The position numbers and the translations under genes are program-made. Positions 35,592 through 43,730 of a stretch of DNA of 64,000 bases are shown piece by piece. The notes under the pieces were generated by a model. It had not been told where the DNA came from, did not search any database, and worked only from the letters and a program-made list of their open reading frames with translations. Origin of the DNA: Flavobacterium salmonis (lineage in GTDB: Bacteria > Bacteroidota > Bacteroidia > Flavobacteriales > Flavobacteriaceae); NCBI RefSeq assembly GCF_903819435.1, contig NZ_CAIJDP010000045.1:20748-84747 (forward strand). The letters are read 5' to 3'. Position 1 is the stretch's first letter. Every line of letters begins with the position of its first letter.

Positions 35592-36332
35592 CTATTTATA
35601 TTCATTCACTCCTTCTACAACTGCCTTTTCTGTCAATCTCATTAACTCAGCAAAATCATAATCTTTAACGGCCATTGCTTTATGGGCGGTAAAGGTAAGA
35701 TGATTTGCTAAACCAACAGGGAAAAACCCATATTTTACCATTTTCCATGAATTGTTAATACTCACTGGAACAACATAAGCTGAAGGCGCATATTTGCAAA
35801 GGATTTTTAAACCACTTTGGGCAAATTCTTTAGGCTTTCCTGTTTTACTTCTGGTTCCTTCGGGAAAAATCACAGCAGATCTTGTGTTCTTTTCAATATA
35901 TTCAGACAAGCCTTTGATTACAGGAATCGCTTGTTTAGGGTCTTTACGGTCAATTAGTACTGAACCTCCATGGCGTAAATTGTATGAAACGCTTGGGATT
36001 CCACTACCTAACTCTTTCTTACTTACAAATTTACAATGAAAACGTCTAAAGTACCAAATCATTGCCACGATATCGTACATACTTTGGTGATTCGATACAA
36101 AAATCAATGGAACACCTGTGGGAATTGTCTCTCTGTTTTTAATTGTATATCTCGTTCCTACCAGATTGGTGCATCTTAAAAGAAAAAAATTCAAATAATC
36201 AACGCTAATTTTGTGAGCCTGATAACCAAAAATATTTAGTGAAATCCATTGTATAGGATGAAAAACAACCAGACACAATCCAAAACATAGATAATAAATT
36301 ATGGAGATTGGATATGAAATTATCTTCTGCAT
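35592..36332 (-). CDS. PlsC-type lysophospholipid acyltransferase
   Basis: A 246-residue 1-acyl-glycerol-3-phosphate acyltransferase-like enzyme with an N-terminal membrane segment. The catalytic HX4D motif is NHQSMYD, and the glycerolipid-binding motif is FPEGTRS. It makes phosphatidic acid or a related lipid at the inner membrane. It lies upstream of the acyl-ACP desaturase gene on the same strand and is divergent from rnpA. Confidence 0.92.
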   Translation of the reverse strand: MQKIISYPISIIYYLCFGLCLVVFHPIQWISLNIFGYQAHKISVDYLNFFLLRCTNLVGTRYTIKNRETIPTGVPLIFVSNHQSMYDIVAMIWYFRRFHCKFVSKKELGSGIPSVSYNLRHGGSVLIDRKDPKQAIPVIKGLSEYIEKNTRSAVIFPEGTRSKTGKPKEFAQSGLKILCKYAPSAYVVPVSINNSWKMVKYGFFPVGLANHLTFTAHKAMAVKDYDFAELMRLTEKAVVEGVNEYK

Positions 36333-36458
36333 GCTTTAAAAAATTAATTGCCAAAAGTAATAAATAAATTTTTAGCGGTATAAAAATTGAAAACAATAAC
36401 CGCTTTTCTGGTTTAATTGTACCTTTGTCCTTAAAATTGCAAATTTTTTCTGAACTAA

Positions 36459-36863
36459 ATGAATTTTACTTACCCTAAAAAAGAGCGCTTAAAGAGCAAA
36501 ACGACAATTGGATTACTTTTTTCTGAAGGAAAATCTGTTTCAAAATATCCATTACGTTTAGTTTATCGTCAGGCGGAAGCAGATTCAGAAGAAAAAATTA
36601 AAATTGGAGTTTCGGTTTCAAAGAAGTATTTCAAAAAAGCAGTAGACCGAAATTACTTCAAGCGTGTTTTAAGAGAAACCTATCGATTAAACAAACATTT
36701 GCTTTGGGAAAACGTACAACAGCCTTATTCTTTGATGTTTTTTTATCAGACTAAAGACAAATTATCTTACGAAGAAATCAATACCAAAACGATTCAGTTG
36801 TTTGAGAAATTTCTTCTGCAAATAAATAAAACTACAGATTCTGAAAATAAAACAGAAATGTAA
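36459..36863 (+). CDS. rnpA: Ribonuclease P protein component
   Basis: A 134-residue RnpA protein that supports tRNA 5'-end processing by the RNA subunit. It contains the conserved basic helix KKYFKKAVDRNYFKRVLRET. A -7 box TACCTTTG (36420-36427) stands about 30 nt before the ATG. The usual rpmH neighbour is not present; that separation is common in Bacteroidota. Confidence 0.93.
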   Translation: MNFTYPKKERLKSKTTIGLLFSEGKSVSKYPLRLVYRQAEADSEEKIKIGVSVSKKYFKKAVDRNYFKRVLRETYRLNKHLLWENVQQPYSLMFFYQTKDKLSYEEINTKTIQLFEKFLLQINKTTDSENKTEM

Positions 36864-36878
36864 TCCATCATTTCAAAT

Positions 36879-36925
36879 ACCAATTGAGATTCACCTGAAC
36901 GAATCGCCTTAATTGGTGATTTATT
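36879..36925 (+). terminator. Possible terminator after rnpA
   Basis: ACCAATT pairs with AATTGGT and GATTC with GAATC, forming a bulged stem, followed by a T-rich but interrupted tract. The hairpin is not perfect. Confidence 0.4.
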
Positions 36926-36964
36926 ATTATTTTAGTACTTTATAATTTAAGACAATTCAAAATT

Positions 36965-38602
36965 ATGACTTCTTATTTCAAAAAGAAATTTGTTATACCA
37001 GCCGTTGCTATAGGATTTCTATTTATTGGAACCAGTTTCAAAGATGATTTCTTTGAAATAGCCAAACAGATAGAAATCTTTACCACTTTATTCAAAGCCG
37101 TTAACACCAATTATGTCGATGAAACTAATCCGGGTGACCTGATGGATAAAGGCATTAAAAGTATGCTGGGGAGTTTGGATCCTTATACCGTTTACTTTAA
37201 TGAACAGGATGTTGTAAATTTTAAAATCAATAATACCGGCGAATATACCGGAATTGGTGCTATGATTGCACGTAAAAAAGACCGCTTAATTGTTCGTGAG
37301 CCTTATAAAAATTATCCTGCGGATAAAGCGGGATTGAAAGCCGGAGACGAAATTATACAAATTGGAGATGTTTTGATTGCCGATTTTAAGGACGATGCAT
37401 CGCAATTGCTTAAAGGAACAAAAAACACTAAGATCAAAATAAAATACCTTCGCCAGGGTAAAACCTATACTACAGATTTGGTTTTGGATGAAGTTGATAT
37501 CAAATCGGTTCCATTCTATGGAAAAATAGATGATAAAACAGGATATATTGTTTTGGCACATTTTAGTCGAAAAGCGGCAGCTGAAGTAAAAGAGGCTCTT
37601 GAAAAACTAAAAACTCAGGGAGCTACTCAAATTGTGCTCGATTTGAGAGGAAATCCCGGCGGTTTATTAAATGAAGCCATTGACATTTGCAATTTGTTTG
37701 TTCCCAAAAATGAAGTGATTGTAACTACAAAATCAAGAATTGAAAAACACAATAACACCTATAAAACTACTAAAGAACCTATAGATACTCAGATTCCACT
37801 GGCTATTTTGGTAAACGGAAAAAGTGCTTCGGCATCAGAAATTGTTTCCGGAGCTTTGCAGGATTTAGATCGTGCTGTTATTTTAGGAAGCCGTAGTTTT
37901 GGAAAAGGTTTGGTACAACGTACCGTCGAATTGACTTACGGAACACAGCTAAAAGTAACTATTTCACGTTATTATACTCCTTCAGGACGTTGTATTCAGG
38001 CACTGGATTATGCTCATAAAGACAAAAATGGTGTAGCCCAAAAAACTGATTCTAAAAACTTTAATGCTTTTAAAACAAGAAAAGGACGAACAGTTTATGA
38101 TGGTGGTGGTGTTTTGCCTGATATTGAACTGGATGAAACCAAAATGAGTCCAATTACAAATGCGCTATTAAAAAACGACGGAATTTTTGATTATGCCACA
38201 ACCTATTATTATAAAAACCCGAATTTAGGAGATAAGATTCCAACGATTACAGATGCTGATTACATTGCTTTCAAACAATATTTAAAAGCCAATAAATTTA
38301 CTTTCGATACAGAAACCGAACTGGCTTTGAAAAACACTTTGGCAGCGGCCAAAAACGAACAAATTGATGAAGCAATTGTTATTGAATATAAGCAACTATT
38401 AAATGCACTTGAAAAAAGTGAAACTACGCTATTAGATAAAAATCAAAAAGAAATTAAAAACCTGATTCTGGAAGAACTTATCAAAAGATACCAATATCAG
38501 GAAGGTCTATATCAATATTACATTAAAAACAATTCAGAAATTAAAAAAGCGGTGACAGTCTTAAATAATCAAACTGAGTACAAAACGATTTTAAAAATGT
38601 AG
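36965..38602 (+). CDS. C-terminal processing peptidase, S41 family
   Basis: A 545-residue periplasmic serine protease with a membrane anchor at the N-terminus, a PDZ domain (about 85-170) and the S41 catalytic domain. The Ser-Lys dyad lies in SASASE (287-292) and GKG (Lys314). Such proteases trim C-termini of periplasmic proteins and may affect cell-wall enzymes. A second S41 protein (39408) lies in the other orientation. The gene is followed 5 nt later by the OmpA-like gene, so the two form an operon. Confidence 0.93.
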   Translation: MTSYFKKKFVIPAVAIGFLFIGTSFKDDFFEIAKQIEIFTTLFKAVNTNYVDETNPGDLMDKGIKSMLGSLDPYTVYFNEQDVVNFKINNTGEYTGIGAMIARKKDRLIVREPYKNYPADKAGLKAGDEIIQIGDVLIADFKDDASQLLKGTKNTKIKIKYLRQGKTYTTDLVLDEVDIKSVPFYGKIDDKTGYIVLAHFSRKAAAEVKEALEKLKTQGATQIVLDLRGNPGGLLNEAIDICNLFVPKNEVIVTTKSRIEKHNNTYKTTKEPIDTQIPLAILVNGKSASASEIVSGALQDLDRAVILGSRSFGKGLVQRTVELTYGTQLKVTISRYYTPSGRCIQALDYAHKDKNGVAQKTDSKNFNAFKTRKGRTVYDGGGVLPDIELDETKMSPITNALLKNDGIFDYATTYYYKNPNLGDKIPTITDADYIAFKQYLKANKFTFDTETELALKNTLAAAKNEQIDEAIVIEYKQLLNALEKSETTLLDKNQKEIKNLILEELIKRYQYQEGLYQYYIKNNSEIKKAVTVLNNQTEYKTILKM

Positions 38603-38607
38603 AAAAA

Positions 38608-39411
38608 ATGAAACTTTGCAAAGCGTTATTTCTGTTATTCATTTACAATTTATCGGCGCAGCAAAAACCCATCGAAACCATTTATTTTGATTTTGACAAA
38701 TACGTCCTTACCAGTCAGCAAACCAAAGTCATCACCGATTTTGTAAAAAACTTAGACACCACAAAAATAGAATCCATACAGATTTACGGCTATTGCGATG
38801 ATCGTGGCAATGACGAATATAACTACCGTTTATCTTATGACAGGGTAAATACTATACAGGAAATATTAGTTTCAAAAGGCTTTAACAAAAGTAAAATAAT
38901 TATTCTTGAAGGAAAAGGACGGGTTATAATCAGGAGCGATACCGTTGAAAACCTACATGAAACGAGATCAAAAAACCGCAGGGTCGATTTGATTGCCGTT
39001 AAAAAAAACAGTTACGAAAAAGGAATTCGTAATTCATTAAAAAGCGAATTAAACGTAGGTGATAAAGTTTTACTGGAAAACATATTGTTTGATCTTGGGA
39101 GTTCAAAACTAACGTACCATTCTAAAAAAGAATTAGATAAAATTGTTACCATTCTGCAATCCAAAAAAAACATTCAGTTTGAAATCAGAGGTCATGTGTG
39201 CTGTACTCCTGAAATGTACACAGACGGAATAGACCGGGAAAATAACGAAAGAAGACTTTCCTGGAATCGTGCCAAAACAGTGTTTTTCTATTTGGCATCG
39301 AAAAAAATATCCAAAAGCCGCATGACATTTCAGGGCTGCGGCAACAAATATCCGCTTGGAAAAGGGGACAATTTAGACCGGAGAGTTGAATTTTATATTA
39401 CTAAGATTTAG
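38608..39411 (+). CDS. Tandem OmpA-domain protein
   Basis: A 267-residue protein with a signal peptide (ending NLSAQ) and two OmpA-type peptidoglycan-binding domains in tandem. One is at residues ~25-135 (FDFDKYVLTSQQ, then YGYCDDRGNDEYN) and the other at ~155-267 (FDLGSSKLTYHSKKEL, then RVEFYI). No beta-barrel is present. It should attach to the cell wall in the periplasm. It lies 5 nt after the S41 protease gene. Its stop codon overlaps the stop of the convergent S41 gene (39408-39411). Confidence 0.85.
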   Translation: MKLCKALFLLFIYNLSAQQKPIETIYFDFDKYVLTSQQTKVITDFVKNLDTTKIESIQIYGYCDDRGNDEYNYRLSYDRVNTIQEILVSKGFNKSKIIILEGKGRVIIRSDTVENLHETRSKNRRVDLIAVKKNSYEKGIRNSLKSELNVGDKVLLENILFDLGSSKLTYHSKKELDKIVTILQSKKNIQFEIRGHVCCTPEMYTDGIDRENNERRLSWNRAKTVFFYLASKKISKSRMTFQGCGNKYPLGKGDNLDRRVEFYITKI

Positions 39412-41066
39412 TTTTCCAGCAAATACTTTTGTGCTGCTTCCATCAATTCATCTCTACCTTCCTGAATACCTTTAATTGTAGGATGAACCGTAATATCTAT
39501 CTTTACACCTGTACGTTGAGTTGGGGTTCCATCCTGATAAAAAACACCAAGTCCGCTCATAACTGCTTTAAATCCTATAAATTCTACTTTCGAAATATCA
39601 CCGTCTGCCCCGGCTGTTTGACTTCCCAGAGTTGTAACGTTGTTTCCGGATTGTAAGAGCATCGCCATAAATTCACTTGAACTTTGCGTTTGGTCATTCA
39701 CTATTAAAACCACTTTTCCTGTATAGTATTCATTTTTAATCGGAGTATTTATCAGAGGCTTTTCCCAGATAAATCTTCCCGGATAACTTAAATCCGGTTT
39801 TACAATTTTCGCATACTCTTTATTTGTCGTTATTAACCTACTGGCAATTCTAAATGGTATAAAATTCGGATTCCTAACATCTATTATAAGAGCTTTTGTC
39901 GAATTTAGTTTCTGCATCATTTCATCCTGATCTTTTATTTCTAAAAGAGCCAGATCTATATATCCAATATTATTTTCGTCTATATAATACTTTTTAGTGT
40001 TAGCGTTTATTTTTCCAATGAATTTGTTTCCTTCCAGCAGTTTTACGTTTTTATAAAAAAACTGATCATTTCTTCTTAATTTAAGATTGACAGAATCTGT
40101 ACTGCTGCTTAAAACCAAATAATCATAATTCCTTGCTTTTGTATTTTGGTTAGAGCCATGAATGTATTTTTTTCTTTCACTGATAGTTTTCAAAACATTA
40201 TTATTGTCTATTTCTTCGATAATATCACCTGTCTTGAGTCCATCCCATTCTGTTCCTGAATGATATGGAAATCCTGTAATTGCAATTTGATTTTCTACCA
40301 GGTTAAAAAATACCGGTAAAGATTTGGTTCCAAAAAAATTTCCAATATGATTGGTGTAAAAATTAGCATGTGTGTCATCTAATTTAATAACTGTTTCTAA
40401 CATCACTAAATGATACGCAGTTGTATTCTCAGCATTCAAAAACTTAGGGATCATTTCTTCCAAAGCAGAATTCCAGTTTTGATCGGTCATATATTTATAA
40501 GGAAAAAAATATTCTACAATATTCCAATATCGGAATAAGCTTACCAAGCGCAGATTTCGCCCCGGAAATTCGAAGTTTTTGTACTCAGGTTCATTAGTTA
40601 TCTGAATGTTGTCACGTGAAGTCGTTGTAACATAAAAGTTCTTGCCCTGAAACCTGTTTGATTCTATATATCTGAGTTTTTGAGAAAGCTCAGTAGTAAA
40701 AGTATTCGAATCATCCATCCATGAAAAATCTAAATTCTTTTCAAAATACTTCTTTTTGACATCGTTTTTACACGATTGGCATTCTTTTAAATCTCCAAGA
40801 CCAACAATCCAGTCAAGATAGATTTTAGACAATTCCTCCCTTGTTGTAGCTTTTTCAACTTTAGGTAATACTTCCAATAATTGTTCATCCCAGTTAAAAC
40901 TGCCTTTCACAACATTTGGATGATAATATTTAAGAAATCCCCAAATTTTTGCCAAACTTGCCAGATTTTCAACTTTTTTCTTATCCGTTTTGTCGATCGA
41001 TTGGTTTTGACCGAAACTTAAAAAACTAAAATAACAAAAAACCAAAACCCACTTTATTTTATCCAT
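39408..41066 (-). CDS. S41-family protease-like protein (IRBP-type)
   Basis: A 552-residue secreted protein of the S41 family, with signal peptide (YFSFLSFGQ). It has the N-terminal helical module (LASLAKIWGFLKYYHPNV) found in S41 proteins of Bacteroidota, an internal PDZ-like region, and the S41 core with NDQTQSSSEFMAM containing the catalytic Ser. The Lys of the classic dyad is not in the usual place (SQTAGADGD), as in the IRBP/Tricorn branch. It is not linked to the other S41 gene as a duplicate; identity looks low. The substrate is unknown. Confidence 0.86.
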   Translation of the reverse strand: MDKIKWVLVFCYFSFLSFGQNQSIDKTDKKKVENLASLAKIWGFLKYYHPNVVKGSFNWDEQLLEVLPKVEKATTREELSKIYLDWIVGLGDLKECQSCKNDVKKKYFEKNLDFSWMDDSNTFTTELSQKLRYIESNRFQGKNFYVTTTSRDNIQITNEPEYKNFEFPGRNLRLVSLFRYWNIVEYFFPYKYMTDQNWNSALEEMIPKFLNAENTTAYHLVMLETVIKLDDTHANFYTNHIGNFFGTKSLPVFFNLVENQIAITGFPYHSGTEWDGLKTGDIIEEIDNNNVLKTISERKKYIHGSNQNTKARNYDYLVLSSSTDSVNLKLRRNDQFFYKNVKLLEGNKFIGKINANTKKYYIDENNIGYIDLALLEIKDQDEMMQKLNSTKALIIDVRNPNFIPFRIASRLITTNKEYAKIVKPDLSYPGRFIWEKPLINTPIKNEYYTGKVVLIVNDQTQSSSEFMAMLLQSGNNVTTLGSQTAGADGDISKVEFIGFKAVMSGLGVFYQDGTPTQRTGVKIDITVHPTIKGIQEGRDELMEAAQKYLLEN

Positions 41067-41412
41067 TTATTATAAATTTTCTTAATTACAGAAACTAAAA
41101 TAGACAAGTGAATATTAAATAATGTTATTATAATCATAAAGTTACAGGCAATAAAAAGCCTCCATCTGGTAAGGAGGGCACTGAAAAAGTCCTTTAAAAT
41201 TAAAAAGGTAATTTTACAAGTAAAATGGAGGCTCTGAGAATCGTCTGTACGAAAGTGTTCTCAATCACCTATCCGAATACATTAAAGAAAAAGAGGTTGT
41301 TTTCATATTTGAAAACAACCTCTTTTGATAAATAGCCACTTTTTCAGTGCCCTCCTGGTAAGTTCAAGGCTTTTTATAAAATCTTTTAGAAAAATTAAAT
41401 TTTTGGTAAAGC
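41067..41412. other. 346-bp intergenic region with interrupted terminator
   Basis: Apart from the mobile element below, AAAAAGCCT (41153-41161) on the left and AGGCTTTTT (about 41367-41375) on the right are complementary. Removing the element and one target copy leaves a 9-bp stem with a ~16-base loop. That is the expected terminator of the acetyltransferase gene read on the minus strand. Confidence 0.7.
41173..41355. mobile_element. 183-bp MITE-like element with perfect 18-bp ends
   Basis: The left end GGAGGGCACTGAAAAAGT and right end ACTTTTTCAGTGCCCTCC are perfect inverted repeats. TGGTAA flanks both sides (41167-41172 and 41356-41361), extendable to CTGGTAAG if the outermost base of each end is counted as target. 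Inside is a perfect 16-bp hairpin, AAAAGAGGTTGTTTTC / GAAAACAACCTCTTTT (41289-41326). No transposase ORF fits, so the element must have moved in trans. The parent transposon family is not identified from this window. Confidence 0.85.
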
Positions 41413-41859
41413 TTAATTCCTTACCATCTCAATATGCGGGATATCATCTTCCAGATACATTTCACTGGTTTGTATAAATCCATGACTTTCGTAGAATTTT
41501 TTTAGGTATAACTGCGCACCTATTGTAATTTTTTCTTTTCCAAAATTTGACTTTATTCCTGCAATGGCTTCCCGCATTAAATCATGTCCCCATTTACGGT
41601 CACGGTAATTGAGATCTACAACTACTCTTCCTATTGAAGCATTATCGAAACTTATTCCCGCATCTAATAATCGCGCATGAGCAACGGTTTTACCATCATA
41701 CTCTCCTATTAGATGTAAAGCATTCTTATCTTTCCCGTCAAGATCTAAATAAACGCAATTTTGTTCCACTACAAAGATTTCACTTCTTAGTTTCAATAAA
41801 TCATATAGTTCATGAACCGTTAAGGCCTCAAAAGACTTTATTTTCCATTTTAATTCCAT
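41413..41859 (-). CDS. ElaA-like GNAT acetyltransferase
   Basis: A 148-residue GNAT-family protein of the ElaA group. It has the family start WKIKSFEALTVHELYDLLKLRSEIFVVEQN, then the acetyl-CoA-binding region SIGRVVVDLNYRDRKWGHDL. The substrate of ElaA proteins is unknown. Downstream its terminator has been interrupted by the MITE. It is a single gene, and a terminator of the upstream gene precedes it. Confidence 0.85.
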   Translation of the reverse strand: MELKWKIKSFEALTVHELYDLLKLRSEIFVVEQNCVYLDLDGKDKNALHLIGEYDGKTVAHARLLDAGISFDNASIGRVVVDLNYRDRKWGHDLMREAIAGIKSNFGKEKITIGAQLYLKKFYESHGFIQTSEMYLEDDIPHIEMVRN

Positions 41860-41948
41860 TGCGTATTATTTTATTATTTATTCTAATTCAAAAGAGTAAA
41901 ATTAATTTAAAAAATGAAAACAGAAAGAATACATCTATGTGTTTCAAC

Positions 41949-41985
41949 AAAAAATCCCGATGATATCTCGCAATCGGGATTTTTT
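41949..41985 (-). terminator. Terminator of the DUF1579 gene
   Basis: AAAAAATCCCGAT and ATCGGGATTTTTT form a perfect 13-bp stem. It lies downstream of the minus-strand gene at 42015. Confidence 0.85.
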
Positions 41986-42014
41986 CTATTTTTTCTAATC
42001 ATTAGGAATGTAGA

Positions 42015-42656
42015 TTATTTTTTCTTCATAATGATTTCCATGCTTTTATATTCCTTCCCTTTTTTTGTATCATACATCTCCATTTTACGGGTTGTTGCAT
42101 CCACGATCGTGTACACTTCACGATATGGTGTTTTTTTTCCGTTTATTGGGTTTACCATTTCGCCTTTAAGTTCCATACTTTTAGTCTTATCATCATATTT
42201 ACCTGTAGCAACCATCATGCCCGTCCCCATATTGTCAATAAAAGTAGTGGTGTATTCTTTACTGGCATTATTGTAGGCTAATGTAGATTTTCCTTCAAAT
42301 GGCTGTCCCATCATCGTTCCCTGATAATTAGCTTCCTGATAACGACCTCCCAGAATCATTTTTATATTTGTCGTAGAACTTGCCTTTTCAGGTTTACCTC
42401 CTTCTTCTTCCCAAAAAGTCATGTCACAATTCCATGTTCCGGTTTCATCAGCCATCATTTTATGAGGCGATCCCGGCGTTGCATATTCCATCCATGCCTT
42501 GATTTGCGCAGCAGAATCTAAAGGCATTTCAGCAATTGAATCTTCTGTTTTTATACTATCAACAGCTTTAGAACTTTCAATTTCTGTTTTTACTTCTTTT
42601 TTACAAGAAGAAAAACACAAAACTAACATCAATAATGTTACAAATAAATTTTTCAT
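42015..42656 (-). CDS. DUF1579-domain lipoprotein
   Basis: A 213-residue lipoprotein (lipobox CFSSC) with a Lys/Ser-rich linker and a DUF1579 domain, recognisable by AWMEYATPGSPHKMMADETGTW and the repeated beta-strands with ILGGRYQEANYQG and EGKSTLAYNN. The family forms a lipocalin-like barrel of unknown ligand. It probably acts in the periplasm. It is a single gene, terminated behind, 51 nt from the DUF4837 gene. Confidence 0.83.
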   Translation of the reverse strand: MKNLFVTLLMLVLCFSSCKKEVKTEIESSKAVDSIKTEDSIAEMPLDSAAQIKAWMEYATPGSPHKMMADETGTWNCDMTFWEEEGGKPEKASSTTNIKMILGGRYQEANYQGTMMGQPFEGKSTLAYNNASKEYTTTFIDNMGTGMMVATGKYDDKTKSMELKGEMVNPINGKKTPYREVYTIVDATTRKMEMYDTKKGKEYKSMEIIMKKK

Positions 42657-42707
42657 AATTTCCTGATTTAATGTTTGTTACAAACAAAAGTATGGAAAAT
42701 AAATTTA

Positions 42708-43682
42708 CTATCTCTTTTCTATTCTTACCGATTTTATAATCGCTTCCAGTTCTAACATTAAATCACGTTCCTGATTGGAGGGTGAGTAACAGAATCCTTC
42801 AATTACCAAAATTCGATTATAAACTTTATCTACTATCGCATAGTTGATAAAAGGTCCTGTCATAAAATCGTTTTTTAACTCCCATGTCCCTTTTGTCTCA
42901 AAAGTCTTTTTTCCGTTTAAAGTTGTAATGGAAAAATAAGGTGCATAATCTTCTCCGGTAATCATCTGGGTATTTGTTTCGCGCCCTTTAATATAATGTC
43001 CAACCGAATCACGCATTCTAACAATATTACCAACAACATTGGGATTTTTCATCAGTCTGTTTAAGGGAATCTGATAAACAAGCAGACTGGTACTCCCGCT
43101 AATAATTTCTTTCTTCAGCCAAATGAAATTGCGTTTATGTAACATGTATTCGTAACCCGTTGGAACTTGCAAATCGATATGAAATTTGTTTTTGATAATT
43201 GCCGGATTTAGAAGTGATTTTTGGTTATCCTGCTGCAATTTTCTAATTTCTGTTTGACGAATTGCTTTAATGATTTCCGGCGAGTTCATTTCGATACTGC
43301 AAATTAAATCTTCATTTGATTTCCCGTAAATTCGAAAAGTATTATGCGGTAAGGCTTTAGTATTGGTTTTAACCTCAAATTTGTCTGTAGCAGCCTTTTT
43401 TATTACAATAATGCTTCGGCTGTCTGTCACAAAACCTTCAAGTAGTTTTGCAGGATATTGATTGATTGTAAATAAAGGCTCTTCTTGTGTTAGGCCTAAA
43501 ACCGGTGATGCGAATTTATTTCGAATACTGTCACCTACTTCGCCATACCACAACTGATCGTCAATGATTATGGAAATTGTGTTGGTTTTACCAGCATTTG
43601 GCTGAGCCTGATGTTCATTTTTTTGAAAACAGGAAACCAGTAAAACAGAAAGTAGCAGAAACAAAAAATGGGTTTTATTCAT
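42708..43682 (-). CDS. DUF4837 lipoprotein
   Basis: A 324-residue lipoprotein (lipobox LLVSC) of the DUF4837 family found in Bacteroidota, with the typical start TISIIIDDQLWYGEVGDSIR and the later NFIWLKKEI. Function is unknown. It lies 48 nt after the lytic transglycosylase gene on the same strand, a pairing repeated in many Flavobacteriia, so a cell-wall role is plausible. Confidence 0.82.
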   Translation of the reverse strand: MNKTHFLFLLLSVLLVSCFQKNEHQAQPNAGKTNTISIIIDDQLWYGEVGDSIRNKFASPVLGLTQEEPLFTINQYPAKLLEGFVTDSRSIIVIKKAATDKFEVKTNTKALPHNTFRIYGKSNEDLICSIEMNSPEIIKAIRQTEIRKLQQDNQKSLLNPAIIKNKFHIDLQVPTGYEYMLHKRNFIWLKKEIISGSTSLLVYQIPLNRLMKNPNVVGNIVRMRDSVGHYIKGRETNTQMITGEDYAPYFSITTLNGKKTFETKGTWELKNDFMTGPFINYAIVDKVYNRILVIEGFCYSPSNQERDLMLELEAIIKSVRIEKR

Positions 43683-43730
43683 TTTAAAAATTATATGAAA
43701 TAAAACCCAAATTTAGGTAAGATATTTTAT

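Noticed and set aside
41190..41330. Transposase fragment inside the 183-bp element
   Set aside because: Short frames exist but none shows a recognisable transposase motif. They could be chance.
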